Origin: Gammaproteobacteria bacterium
GTDB taxonomy: Bacteria; Pseudomonadota; Gammaproteobacteria; SZUA-140
Length of the DNA: 40,373 bases
Direction of reading: 5' to 3'
Assembly: GCA_016124415.1 (NCBI GenBank)
Contig: WGNS01000013.1
Coordinates: forward strand, 1-40,373
Part shown: positions 30,787 through 40,373 of the stretch, one piece after another
Layout: every line of letters begins with the position of its first letter
How positions within the stretch are numbered: the first letter of the stretch is position 1
The notes under the pieces: model-generated
What the model saw: the letters and a program-made list of their open reading frames with translations, nothing else
Told to the model about the DNA's origin: nothing
Database searches by the model: none
Made by a program: the position numbers and the translations under genes

Positions 30787-32730
30787 TCAGTGTTGTCCGG
30801 CAGGATCCCCGATCGGCTTGTCGGAATCCTTGTCCTTCTTGGACTTATCGCCCTCGACCTTGACGCCCCCCTCGCCCGAACCGCTGCCCGTCGAATGGTC
30901 GGGATTCTGCCAATCGCGAGGCGGCGGAACCTCTCTGCCTTCCATGATCGCATCGATCTGGTGGGCATCGATGGTCTCATATTTCATGAGCGTCTCCGCC
31001 ATCAAATGCAGCTTGTCCATATGCTCGATCAGCAGATTGCGCGCACGCTCGTAATTGCGGTCTACGATGGCGCGGACCTCTTCGTCGATGGTGTGGACGG
31101 TCTCGTCGGAAATGGTCTTGTGTTGGGTCACGGACCGGCCAAGGAAAACCTCGCCCTCGTCCTCGCTGTAGGTCAGCGGGCCCAAACGCTCGGACAAGCC
31201 CCACTTCGTCACCATGCTGCGCGCGATCTCCGTGGCGCGCTGGATATCGTTGGAAGCGCCGGTCGTGACGGCATCCACGCCAAAGATCAGTTCCTCGGCG
31301 ATCCGCCCGCCGAACATGCTCGAGATCTGGCTCTCGAGGCGCTGGCGGCTGTAGCTGTGACGGTCTTCTTCGGGCAGGAACATGGTCACGCCGAGCGCAC
31401 GGCCGCGCGGAATGATCGTAACCTTGTGAACCGGGTCGTGCGAAGGTACGAGGCGACCCACGATCGCATGGCCCGACTCGTGATAAGCCGTAAGGCGTTT
31501 CTCTTCCTCGCTCATGACCATGGAGCGACGTTCGGCGCCCATCATGACCTTGTCCTTGGCCTTCTCGAGGTCGCCCATATCGACGGTACGCTTATTGGCG
31601 CGGGCGGCAAACAAGGCGGCCTCGTTAACCAGGTTGGCGAGATCGGCACCCGAGAATCCCGGCGTACCGCGAGCAATGATCGCGGGCTCGACGTTGTCGG
31701 CCATCGGCACCTTACGCATATGGACGCGCAGAATCTGTTCACGGCCGCGAATGTCGGGCAGAGGAACGACGACCTGGCGGTCGAAACGGCCCGGTCGCAG
31801 CAGGGCCGGATCAAGCACGTCGGGACGGTTGGTCGCGGCGATGACGATGACGCCCTCGCTGCCCTCGAATCCGTCCATCTCGACCAGCAACTGGTTCAGC
31901 GTCTGCTCGCGCTCGTCGTGACCGCCGCCGAGGCCCGCGCCGCGATGACGTCCGACGGCGTCGATTTCGTCGATGAAGATGATGCACGGAGCGTGCTTTT
32001 TGGCCTGTTCGAACATGTCACGGACACGCGCGGCACCCACGCCGACAAACATTTCGACGAAATCGGAACCGGAAATCGTGAAAAACGGCACCTTGGCCTC
32101 GCCGGCAATCGCCTTGGCGAGCAACGTCTTGCCGGTGCCCGGGGGACCTACCGTCAACACGCCGCGCGGAATCTTGCCCCCGAGTTTCTGGAACTTGCTC
32201 GGGTCACGCAGGAACTCGACGAGCTCGCCGACTTCCTCTTTGGCCTCTTCCACGCCGGCAACGTCCTGGAACGTGATCTTGACCTGGTCCTCGTTCAACA
32301 GACGGGCGCGGCTGCGGCCGAACGACATCGCACCACGGCCGCCGCCGCCACCCTGCATCTGGCGCATGAAGAAGATCCAGACGGCGATCAGCAGCAGCAT
32401 CGGGAACCAGGAGATAAAGATCTGCATCAGGACGCTTTGCTGCTCCTGGGGCCGGGCCTGAATGGTAACGCCGTTGTTCAGGAGATCGCCGACAAGACCC
32501 GGATCGCCGGGGCTGAAGGTCGTGAACTTCTCGCCGGCCTGGGTGGTGCCCTGGATCGTGCGGCCGTTGATGACCACCTCGCGGACATCGCCGTGTTTGA
32601 CGCTCGAGATGAACTGTGAGTACGAAAGCTGGTGCGACGACACCTGCGGGGGGCTGAAATTATTGAATACGGAGATCAGGACTACCGCGATGACCACCCA
32701 CAGGATGATGTTTTTTGCCATGTCGTTCAA
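30787..32730 (-). CDS. ftsH: ATP-dependent zinc metalloprotease FtsH
   Basis: Two N-terminal TMs; [23 protein letters not shown] Walker [31 protein letters not shown] zinc motif. Confidence 0.98.
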   Translation of the reverse strand: MNDMAKNIILWVVIAVVLISVFNNFSPPQVSSHQLSYSQFISSVKHGDVREVVINGRTIQGTTQAGEKFTTFSPGDPGLVGDLLNNGVTIQARPQEQQSVLMQIFISWFPMLLLIAVWIFFMRQMQGGGGGRGAMSFGRSRARLLNEDQVKITFQDVAGVEEAKEEVGELVEFLRDPSKFQKLGGKIPRGVLTVGPPGTGKTLLAKAIAGEAKVPFFTISGSDFVEMFVGVGAARVRDMFEQAKKHAPCIIFIDEIDAVGRHRGAGLGGGHDEREQTLNQLLVEMDGFEGSEGVIVIAATNRPDVLDPALLRPGRFDRQVVVPLPDIRGREQILRVHMRKVPMADNVEPAIIARGTPGFSGADLANLVNEAALFAARANKRTVDMGDLEKAKDKVMMGAERRSMVMSEEEKRLTAYHESGHAIVGRLVPSHDPVHKVTIIPRGRALGVTMFLPEEDRHSYSRQRLESQISSMFGGRIAEELIFGVDAVTTGASNDIQRATEIARSMVTKWGLSERLGPLTYSEDEGEVFLGRSVTQHKTISDETVHTIDEEVRAIVDRNYERARNLLIEHMDKLHLMAETLMKYETIDAHQIDAIMEGREVPPPRDWQNPDHSTGSGSGEGGVKVEGDKSKKDKDSDKPIGDPAGQH

Positions 32731-32826
32731 ATCGAAGTCCTCTTCAGGTGGCCTATCGGGCCCGGGTATTTCCGCACCGGTGTTACGGGGCGTAGTTCGT
32801 AAGATTTTATCGGTAATCGGTCAATT

Positions 32827-33447
32827 TTATGAAATCAGGTCTCGCGACAGCGCGTATACCTCGCGTGAACGCGGTCTCGAGGCCTTCGGCTTTCTCACAG
32901 TAACCACCTTGAAATGTTGCCTCAAGAGGCGAATATAGTCATCCGAGCCCGCGCCCTGAAACACCTTTACGAGTAAATTCCCGCCGGGTTTCAGTATCTT
33001 CAGCGCCAAATCGAGCGCCAGTTCGGTCAAAAACATCGCTCTGGGTTGATCGATGGCGGCTACACCACTGATATTGGGGGCCATATCCGAGATTACAAGG
33101 TCGGCCTTGGCATCTCCGAGCAACGCCATGATCCGGTCAAAAACCGCCTGTTCACGGAAATCGCCCTCAACGATCTCTACCCCAGCCAGAGGATCCATCG
33201 GCAGGATATCGCTGGCGATAATCCTCCCCTTGCCTTGAAGCCGGATTGCCGCCACCTGGGACCAACCGCCTGGCGCCGCGCCTAAGTCTATGACGGTCAT
33301 GCCCGGTTTCAGGATGCGGTCACGGTCGTCGATTTCGAGAAGCTTATAGACCGCGCGCGACCGGTAGCCTTCCTTGCGGGCCCGTTTGACGTAGTCGTCG
33401 TTGTGATGCTCGTTGAGCCAACGCTGTTTACTCTTGTGGGATTTCAT
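32827..33447 (-). CDS. rlmE: 23S rRNA (uridine-2'-O)-methyltransferase
   Basis: [32 protein letters not shown]...[15 protein letters not shown]...[33 protein letters not shown]. Confidence 0.96.
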   Translation of the reverse strand: MKSHKSKQRWLNEHHNDDYVKRARKEGYRSRAVYKLLEIDDRDRILKPGMTVIDLGAAPGGWSQVAAIRLQGKGRIIASDILPMDPLAGVEIVEGDFREQAVFDRIMALLGDAKADLVISDMAPNISGVAAIDQPRAMFLTELALDLALKILKPGGNLLVKVFQGAGSDDYIRLLRQHFKVVTVRKPKASRPRSREVYALSRDLIS

Positions 33448-33476
33448 TCTGTAAATGATATAGGTATGATTCGCCG

Positions 33477-33764
33477 ATGACACTCGAACCCGCACGAAAA
33501 AGAGAACTCAAGGCCCTCGCCCACAAGCTCAAACCCATCGTCATCGTCGGCTCCGCAAGCCTGACGCCGGCAGTGATCGAAGAAATCGACCGTTCGATCG
33601 AACACCACGAACTTCTGAAAGTACGCGTCAATTGCGCAGACCGTAAGATGCGTTCCGATATGATCACCCGCATCTGCGACGAGACCCGCAGCGAGCTCGT
33701 GCAGGTCGTCGGCCATGTCGCAACGCTGTTCCGAAAGGGCAAACCTTCCCGCTCAGTCGGCTAG
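33477..33764 (+). CDS. yhbY: CRM-domain RNA-binding protein YhbY
   Basis: [48 protein letters not shown]; divergent from rlmE. Confidence 0.94.
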   Translation: MTLEPARKRELKALAHKLKPIVIVGSASLTPAVIEEIDRSIEHHELLKVRVNCADRKMRSDMITRICDETRSELVQVVGHVATLFRKGKPSRSVG

Positions 33765-34235
33765 ATAGCGAACCGTAACGATCTCGTATTCACGCATGCC
33801 GCCCGGTGCGTCATAGGTAATGACGTCGCCCTCTTCCTTTCCGATCAAGGCGCGCGCGATCGGAGATTTCACCGAGATCTTGCCGCGTTTGATGTCGGCC
33901 TCCAGGTCGCCCACGATCTGATAATTGACGGTCTCGTCCGTATCGACGTTCAGCAGCTCGACCGTAGCCCCGAAGACCACCTTGCCCTGGGCGTTGAGTG
34001 CCGAAACGTCGATGATCTCGGCAAGCGAGAGCTTGCTTTCCAGCTCGTTGATCCGGCCCTCGATGAAACTCTGCTGTTCGCGCGCGGCGTGATACTCGGC
34101 GTTCTCCTTGAGATCGCCGTGCGCCCGCGCCTCGGCGATCGCGGCGATGACTGCGGGCCGTTTGACGTTCTTGAGATCCTGTAATTCGCCCTGCAAGCGC
34201 TTTGCGCCGGCGGCGGTCATCGGTACTTTTTGCAT
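33753..34235 (-). CDS. greA: Transcription elongation factor GreA
   Basis: [69 protein letters not shown]...[14 protein letters not shown]. Confidence 0.96.
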   Translation of the reverse strand: MQKVPMTAAGAKRLQGELQDLKNVKRPAVIAAIAEARAHGDLKENAEYHAAREQQSFIEGRINELESKLSLAEIIDVSALNAQGKVVFGATVELLNVDTDETVNYQIVGDLEADIKRGKISVKSPIARALIGKEEGDVITYDAPGGMREYEIVTVRYLAD

Positions 34236-34237
34236 CG

Positions 34238-37200
34238 TTATGACATCCCCTTGTGCAGATCTTGAAGGCTCTTGACCTCGAAGTCGTCCTCGCAGGTCAT
34301 GGCCATGCACATCGCCCTCGCGCCCGCAGCCGTCGTTGTATAGGTCACTTTATGTTGTAGGGCCGCCCGCCGGATCGCTCCCGAATCGGCGATGGCCTTG
34401 CGACCTTCGGTCGTATTGATGATCAGTTGAATGTCGCCATTCTTGATCATGTCGACGATATGCGGACGGCCTTCCCCCACCTTGAAGACGGTCTCGCACG
34501 CGACCCCGGCCTCGGTCAATGCGGCCGCGGTTCCCCTCGTCGCCAGAATCTCAAACCCTAAGCGAATCAACGAGCGTCCGACCTCGATAATCCGGACTTT
34601 GTCCGCGTCTCTGACACTCAGGAAGGCCTTCCCCCCTGCGGACAGGTGAATGCCGGATTCCTTCTGTGACTTGGCGAAGGCCTCCGCGAAACTGCGACCG
34701 ATACCCATGACCTCTCCGGTGGACTTCATCTCGGGACCCAGGATGGTGTCGACGCCGGGGAACTTGGCGAACGGGAACACGGCCTCTTTCACGGATACGA
34801 ATTGGGGTGAAATCTCGCCGCTAACCCCTTGTTGCTCAAGTGTCTTACCAGACATACAACGCGCACCGATCGCGGCCAGCGGACGTCCCGTCGCCTTGGA
34901 CACGAAGGGAACGGTACGCGACGCCCTGGGGTTGACCTCGAGCACGTAGATCGAGTCCTCCTGAATCGCGAACTGGACGTTCATGAGTCCCACGACCTTG
35001 AGTTCGAGCGCCATGGCCACGACCTGCTCGCGAAGGCGCTCGATCAGTCCTACGCCAAGGCTGTAGGGTGGAAGCGAACACGCGGAGTCGCCGGAATGGA
35101 CGCCGGCCTGTTCGATATGCTCCATGACGCCGCCCAGAATCACCGTCTTACCATCGCTGACGGCGTCGACGTCGACCTCGATGGCGTCATCGAGGAAACG
35201 ATCCAGCAGTACCGGGGCATCCGGCGTGACCTTCACGGCCGTGCGCATGTAATGATCGAGCTCTTTCTCGTTGTGCACGATCTCCATGGCGCGGCCGCCG
35301 AGCACGTAGGAAGGCCTGACCACGAGCGGATAACCGATCTCGCGAGCCGCAGTGATCGCCGTTTCGATGTTGCGCGCGATCCGGTTGGGCGGCTGACGAA
35401 GCCCCAACCGCTCGATCATGTCCTGGAAGCGTTCGCGGTCCTCCGCCAGATCAATGGCGTCCGGGGTGGTGCCGATGATCGGCGTGCCGGCGGCCTCGAG
35501 CGCGCGGGCCAGGTTCAGCGGGGTCTGACCACCGTACTGGACAATGACGCCGGCGGGCTTCTCGACATGAATGATCTCGAGCACGTCCTCGAGCGTCAGC
35601 GGCTCGAAATAGAGCCGGTCCGAGATATTGAAATCGGTCGAGACTGTCTCGGGATTGCAGTTGACCATGATGGTCTCGTAACCGTCCTCGCGCATGGCCA
35701 GGGCCGCGTGGACACAACAATAGTCGAATTCGATACCCTGGCCGATACGGTTCGGACCACCGCCGAGGACCATGATTTTGTTCCGCTGCGAAGGCGCCGC
35801 TTCGCATTCGGCCTCATAGCTCGAATACAGGTATGCCGTACTCGTGGAGAATTCGGCCGCGCAGGTGTCGACCCGCTTGAAGACCGGACGGACACCGTGT
35901 TTCCAACGGGTTTCGCGCACCTCGCGTTCGGAAACGGCCAGCAGCGTCGCCAATCTGCGATCGGAAAAGCCCTTGCGTTTGAGCGCGCGCAGCTGGAACG
36001 CATCCAGCGCGTGAAGCGAGCCGCCGCGCAAACCTTCCTCGGTCGCGACGATTTCCTGTATCTGGGTCAGGAACCACGGGTCTATACGGGTAATTTCTTG
36101 GATCTGTTCCAGAGTCATCCCCATCCGGAATGCGTCTGCGACATACCAGAGCCGGTTCGGCCCGGCGAAACGCAGTTCCTCGACCAGATCGTCATCAAGC
36201 GACGACGATTCGCGATCGAGGATCTCGTCGAACCCGTCGACTCCCGTTTCGAGCCCGCGCAAGGCCTTCTGCAAGGATTCCTGGAACGTCCTGCCGATCG
36301 CCATGACCTCGCCGACGGACTTCATCTGCGTGCTCAGACGGGCCTCTGCCTGCGGGAACTTCTCGAAGGCGAATCGCGGCACTTTGGTTACGATGTAATC
36401 GATCGCGGGTTCGAACGAGGCCGGCGTGGCGCCGCCCGTGATCTCGTTGGCCAGCTCATCCAACCGGTAGCCGACAGCCAGCTTCGCCGCAACGCGAGCG
36501 ATCGGGAAGCCGGTTGCCTTCGATGCCAGGGCCGACGACCGTGAAACCCGGGGATTCATCTCGATAATGACGCAGCGGCCGTCTTCGGGATTGATCGCGA
36601 ACTGCACGTTGGAACCGCCGGTGTCGACCCCGATCTTGCGCAGCACGGCGATCGAAGCGTCCCTAAGACGCTGATACTCCTTGTCCGTCAGCGTCAGCGC
36701 GGGCGCGACCGTAATCGAGTCGCCGGTGTGGATACCCATCGGATCCAGGTTTTCGATGGAACACACGATGATGCAGTTGTCGGCGCGATCGCGCACGACC
36801 TCCATCTCGAACTCCTTCCATCCGAGCAAGGACTCTTCGATCAGCAATTCGTTGGTCGGCGACAGGTCCAGGCCGCGCTCGCAGATCTCGATGAATTCCT
36901 CTTTGTTGTAGGCGATACCGCCGCCGCTGCCGCCGAGCGTGAACGACGGACGGATGATCGTCGGGAAACCGACTTGAACCTGGACCTGGAAAGCCTCCTC
37001 GAGGCTGTGTGCGATCGCCGCGCGCGCCGATTCGAGGCCGATCTCGTTCATGGCCTTGCGGAAGCGGTCGCGATCCTCCGCCATGTCGATGGCGTCCTTG
37101 GATGCGCCGATCAGTTCCACGCCGTACTTCTCGAGCACGCCTTCGCGATCGAGGTCGAGCGCGCAATTCAGGGCCGTCTGTCCGCCCATGGTCGGCAACA

Positions 37201-37456
37201 AGGCATCCGGGCGCTCCTTCTCGATGACCTTGGCCACGGTGCGCCAGTCGACGCTCTCGACATAGGTCGCGTCGGCGAGTCCGGGATCGGTCATGATGGT
37301 CGCGGGATTGGAGTTCACGAGGATGACCCGATAGCCCTCCTCTTTCAGGGCCTGACAGGCCTGGGTCCCGGAATAATCGAACTCGCACGCCTGACCGATG
37401 ACGATCGGACCGGCGCCCAGAATCAGGATGCTTTTTATATCTGTTCTCTTGGGCAT
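34238..37456 (-). CDS. carB: Carbamoyl-phosphate synthase large subunit
   Basis: [58 protein letters not shown]...; second ATP-grasp half and C-terminal MGS-like domain present. Confidence 0.98.
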   Translation of the reverse strand: MPKRTDIKSILILGAGPIVIGQACEFDYSGTQACQALKEEGYRVILVNSNPATIMTDPGLADATYVESVDWRTVAKVIEKERPDALLPTMGGQTALNCALDLDREGVLEKYGVELIGASKDAIDMAEDRDRFRKAMNEIGLESARAAIAHSLEEAFQVQVQVGFPTIIRPSFTLGGSGGGIAYNKEEFIEICERGLDLSPTNELLIEESLLGWKEFEMEVVRDRADNCIIVCSIENLDPMGIHTGDSITVAPALTLTDKEYQRLRDASIAVLRKIGVDTGGSNVQFAINPEDGRCVIIEMNPRVSRSSALASKATGFPIARVAAKLAVGYRLDELANEITGGATPASFEPAIDYIVTKVPRFAFEKFPQAEARLSTQMKSVGEVMAIGRTFQESLQKALRGLETGVDGFDEILDRESSSLDDDLVEELRFAGPNRLWYVADAFRMGMTLEQIQEITRIDPWFLTQIQEIVATEEGLRGGSLHALDAFQLRALKRKGFSDRRLATLLAVSEREVRETRWKHGVRPVFKRVDTCAAEFSTSTAYLYSSYEAECEAAPSQRNKIMVLGGGPNRIGQGIEFDYCCVHAALAMREDGYETIMVNCNPETVSTDFNISDRLYFEPLTLEDVLEIIHVEKPAGVIVQYGGQTPLNLARALEAAGTPIIGTTPDAIDLAEDRERFQDMIERLGLRQPPNRIARNIETAITAAREIGYPLVVRPSYVLGGRAMEIVHNEKELDHYMRTAVKVTPDAPVLLDRFLDDAIEVDVDAVSDGKTVILGGVMEHIEQAGVHSGDSACSLPPYSLGVGLIERLREQVVAMALELKVVGLMNVQFAIQEDSIYVLEVNPRASRTVPFVSKATGRPLAAIGARCMSGKTLEQQGVSGEISPQFVSVKEAVFPFAKFPGVDTILGPEMKSTGEVMGIGRSFAEAFAKSQKESGIHLSAGGKAFLSVRDADKVRIIEVGRSLIRLGFEILATRGTAAALTEAGVACETVFKVGEGRPHIVDMIKNGDIQLIINTTEGRKAIADSGAIRRAALQHKVTYTTTAAGARAMCMAMTCEDDFEVKSLQDLHKGMS

Positions 37457-37467
37457 CTAAGTAACTA

Positions 37468-38637
37468 CTACTGTGCAGATTGTTTCAACAAGGATTTGGA
37501 ATCGGCCATCAGCGCCACGAACTGATCGAACAGACCGCTGGCGTCATGTGGTCCGGGGCTGGCCTCGGGATGCCCCTGAAAGCCGAAGGCCGGGCGGTCG
37601 GTACGACGTATGCCCTGCAAGGTACCGTCGAACAAGGAACGATGCGTCACCTCGAGCGTGTCGGGCAAACCCTGCTCCGAAACGGCGAAGCCGTGGTTCT
37701 GGCTCGTGATCATGACGCGCCCCGTTCCCAGTTCCTGAACCGGATGGTTCGCGCCGTGATGGCCGAACTTCATCTTCTCGGTACGGGCGCCGGAGGCCAG
37801 CGCGAGCAGTTGATGGCCGAGACAGATCCCGAAGGTCGGAATACCAGAGTCGACCAGCGTACGAATGGCTTCGATCGCGTAGTCGCAGGGTTCCGGATCC
37901 CCGGGACCGTTCGACAGCATGACGCCGTCCGGCGCCAACGCCAGCACATCTTCGGCGGAGGTCTGAGCCGGTACCACGGTCAGTTCACAACCGCGATCGA
38001 CGAGCATGCGCAGGATATTGTGTTTGACACCGAAGTCGTAGACGACGACCTTGTAGTTACCCGGTACGGACGGCTTGAGCGCGCCGATCATGCCGCTCGG
38101 ATGGGCCGCCTCCCAGGTCCCGTCGCTCCAGGCATAGGTCTGTTGCGTGGTCACCTCGCGGGCGAGGTCCATACCTTGCAGGCCCGCGAACGAACGCGCC
38201 TTGGCCACGGCCGCTTCGGCATCGATACCGTTTCCGGCCTGAATGCAGCCGCGTTGAGCGCCCTTGTCGCGGAGGATGCGGGTCAATTGGCGGGTGTCGA
38301 TACCGGCAATGGCGATGACGCCCTGGGTCTCGAGAAATTCCGCGAGCGTGCCCTGTCCGCGCCAGTTGCTATAAGCCAACGGCAGATCGCGAATGACCAT
38401 GCCGCTGGCGAGCACGCGCGGCTGTTCGAGGTCTTCGTCGTTGTATCCGACGTTGCCGATGTGCGGACAGGTGAAGGTGATGATTTGCCGGCAATATGAG
38501 GGATCGCTCAGGATTTCCTGATAACCCGTCATGGCGGTATTGAACACCACCTCACCAATGGTTTCACCAGCCCGGCCTATGGAAAGGCCCGTAAAGCAGG
38601 TACCATCTTCAAGCGCCAACAAGGCCGGTTGGTACAC
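37468..38637 (-). CDS. carA: Carbamoyl-phosphate synthase small subunit
   Basis: [20 protein letters not shown]...[17 protein letters not shown]...[37 protein letters not shown] start at 38637 preceded by GGAGG; the track's longer ATG start is less likely. Confidence 0.96.
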   Translation of the reverse strand: MYQPALLALEDGTCFTGLSIGRAGETIGEVVFNTAMTGYQEILSDPSYCRQIITFTCPHIGNVGYNDEDLEQPRVLASGMVIRDLPLAYSNWRGQGTLAEFLETQGVIAIAGIDTRQLTRILRDKGAQRGCIQAGNGIDAEAAVAKARSFAGLQGMDLAREVTTQQTYAWSDGTWEAAHPSGMIGALKPSVPGNYKVVVYDFGVKHNILRMLVDRGCELTVVPAQTSAEDVLALAPDGVMLSNGPGDPEPCDYAIEAIRTLVDSGIPTFGICLGHQLLALASGARTEKMKFGHHGANHPVQELGTGRVMITSQNHGFAVSEQGLPDTLEVTHRSLFDGTLQGIRRTDRPAFGFQGHPEASPGPHDASGLFDQFVALMADSKSLLKQSAQ

Positions 38638-38970
38638 CCCTACCTCCAAACTATCTGAGATCACGAAATCAACACATGCGGAAACCCCGAAGGCTGCCAC
38701 CAACCGGAGAAGGAACGTCTTTCCACGCCCGGCGCGGGCTTGTTTCGGTCGTCATGTTTATCCGCACGCAAACGGCCATCGATTCTATATGATCCACCGA
38801 TCCGCGTCCACGCCGGAAGGAAGGTCGAACGATCCGATCGGCGGCGTTTGTCCGCGCGACTCGCCGAGCGCCGTTTCCGACGGGGATATTGAACTGATGT
38901 ATTACTTATCTGATATTATTAGTCCTTTGGTCCGAACCGGCCCCATCAACCCCTAACCACCAGATAAGAC

Positions 38971-40152
38971 ATGACCGAATTCGCTAGAATCAAGCGCTTA
39001 CCGCCCTACGTTTTCAACATCGTTAACGAACTGAAGGCTGCGGCACGAGCCCGAGGGGAGGACATCATCGATTTCGGCATGGGCAATCCGGACCAGCCGA
39101 CGCCGAAACATATCGTCGACAAGCTCGTCGAGGTCGCTCAACGCGACGACACCCACCGTTATTCCATGTCCAAGGGCATCCCGAGATTGCGCAGGGCCAT
39201 CTGCAATTGGTATCTGCAGCGCTACGGCGTGGACCTGGATCCAGATCATGAGGCCATCGTCACGATCGGTTCCAAGGAAGGCCTGGCCCACCTCGCGCTT
39301 GCCACCATGGGGCCCGGGGACGCGGTGCTGGTCCCGAACCCGGCCTACCCGATCCATCCCTACGGTTTTGTCATCGCCGGCGCCGATATCCGGCATGTGC
39401 CGCTGATTCCGGGTGTGGACTTCTTCGCCGAACTCGAGAAGGCCATCGTGGACTCGTGGCCGCGGCCCAAGATGCTCGTGCTGAACTTCCCGGGCAATCC
39501 CACGACCCAGTGCGTCGAACTCGACTTCTTCGAAAAGGTCATTCAGATTGCGGCCGAGCACAAGATCTGGGTCGTGCACGACCTCGCCTATGCGGATATC
39601 GTATTCGACGGCTACGTAGCCCCCTCGATCCTCCAAGTACCCGGCGCCAAAGAGATCGCCGTCGAGTTCTATACCTTGTCCAAGAGCTACAACATGCCCG
39701 GCTGGCGAGTCGGCTTCATGTGCGGCAACCGTGAACTCGTCGCCGCGCTGACGCGTATCAAGTCGTATCTCGACTACGGCATGTTCACTCCGATTCAAGT
39801 CGCAGCGATCACCGCCTTGGAGGGACCGCAGGATTGCGTCGGGGAAATTGCGGAAATCTATCGCCAGCGTCGCGACGTCCTTTGTGACGGCCTGAACGCC
39901 ATCGGGTGGAAGGTGGAAAAGCCCAAGGCGACGATGTTCGTCTGGGCCCAGATCCCCGAACAGTATCGGGAAATGGGTTCGCTTGAGTTCAGCAAACTGC
40001 TTCTGAAGGAAGCCAAAGTGGCGGTTTCGCCGGGTATCGGCTTCGGCGCCTACGGCGACGATCACGTCCGCTTCGGCCTGATCGAGAACGAACATCGTAC
40101 CCGCCAGGCGATCCGCTGCATGCGGCAAATGTTTCGCCAGGAACGAACATGA
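38971..40152 (+). CDS. alaC: PLP-dependent class I aminotransferase (AlaC-like)
   Basis: [44 protein letters not shown]...[18 protein letters not shown]...[14 protein letters not shown]...[20 protein letters not shown]. Confidence 0.93.
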   Translation: MTEFARIKRLPPYVFNIVNELKAAARARGEDIIDFGMGNPDQPTPKHIVDKLVEVAQRDDTHRYSMSKGIPRLRRAICNWYLQRYGVDLDPDHEAIVTIGSKEGLAHLALATMGPGDAVLVPNPAYPIHPYGFVIAGADIRHVPLIPGVDFFAELEKAIVDSWPRPKMLVLNFPGNPTTQCVELDFFEKVIQIAAEHKIWVVHDLAYADIVFDGYVAPSILQVPGAKEIAVEFYTLSKSYNMPGWRVGFMCGNRELVAALTRIKSYLDYGMFTPIQVAAITALEGPQDCVGEIAEIYRQRRDVLCDGLNAIGWKVEKPKATMFVWAQIPEQYREMGSLEFSKLLLKEAKVAVSPGIGFGAYGDDHVRFGLIENEHRTRQAIRCMRQMFRQERT

Positions 40153-40161
40153 TTTAACCTA

Positions 40162-40373
40162 GGGCCTGTTAACATTAATTCGATCGTCGCTGCTGGAGTC
40201 ATTTTTTCGTCCAGCAAGGCAGAGGGAGAGCTGTGTAGTGAATCTACATAAACGACCGATAACGCTGCTGGACGGAAAAATGGCCCCAGCCCTTCGGGTT
40301 GTGGCTAAAATGCCGCCACTCGTCGTTGCTCGGCGCTCATTTGGAATAACCAAACCACGCTTCTCGCGCCTAG
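40162..40373. repeat. Nested palindromic intergenic repeat or mobile-element remnant, truncated by the window edge
   Basis: GCTGGAGTCATTTTTTCGTCCAGC (40192-40215) and GCTGGACGGAAAAATGGCCCCAGC (40267-40290) are inverted copies (21 of 24) and each folds on itself; central TGTAG-N5-CTACA (40234-40248); TTTGG-AATAA-CCAAA (40340-40354). Confidence 0.65.

Noticed and set aside
30790-32619. 609-aa plus-strand ORF opposite ftsH
   Set aside because: Antisense shadow of a strongly conserved gene; no recognisable domain.
34829-36544. 571-aa plus-strand ORF opposite carB
   Set aside because: Antisense shadow ORF within CarB.
40159-40353. 64-aa minus-strand ORF
   Set aside because: Lies wholly in the palindromic repeat; likely spurious translation of repeat DNA.

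Overview
This is a high-GC chromosomal window from a gammaproteobacterium, inferred from gene content and order. Most of it is recognisable core genome: a minus-strand carbon-metabolism cluster (tkt-gap-pgk-pyk-fba); tatD; a thioredoxin-like protein and a secreted alpha-carbonic anhydrase; a flagellar filament block (flagellin, flaG, fliD, fliS, fliT, PilZ-like); hemN-lysS-prfB; and the glmM-folP-ftsH-rlmE / yhbY / greA-carB-carA block followed by an alaC-like aminotransferase. prfB carries the classic AGGGGGTATCTTTGAC +1 programmed frameshift site, so the ORF track misses its N-terminus. The most distinctive region is 842-7586 on the plus strand. It holds a LuxR-type response regulator, a TonB-dependent receptor, a PF04392-like periplasmic binding protein with no transporter genes next to it, and a BarA-like hybrid kinase (HisKA/HATPase, degenerate receiver, intact receiver, Hpt) whose GTG start overlaps the binding-protein stop. 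I read this as a candidate envelope-spanning sensory phosphorelay. Both window edges carry non-coding inverted-repeat structure. The first 840 bp has no intact gene but may contain a decayed GAF-domain remnant. The last 210 bp is a nested palindromic repeat whose first 18 bp recur, with one mismatch, next to the flagellin promoter. Family names come from reading the protein sequences; no database search was run.
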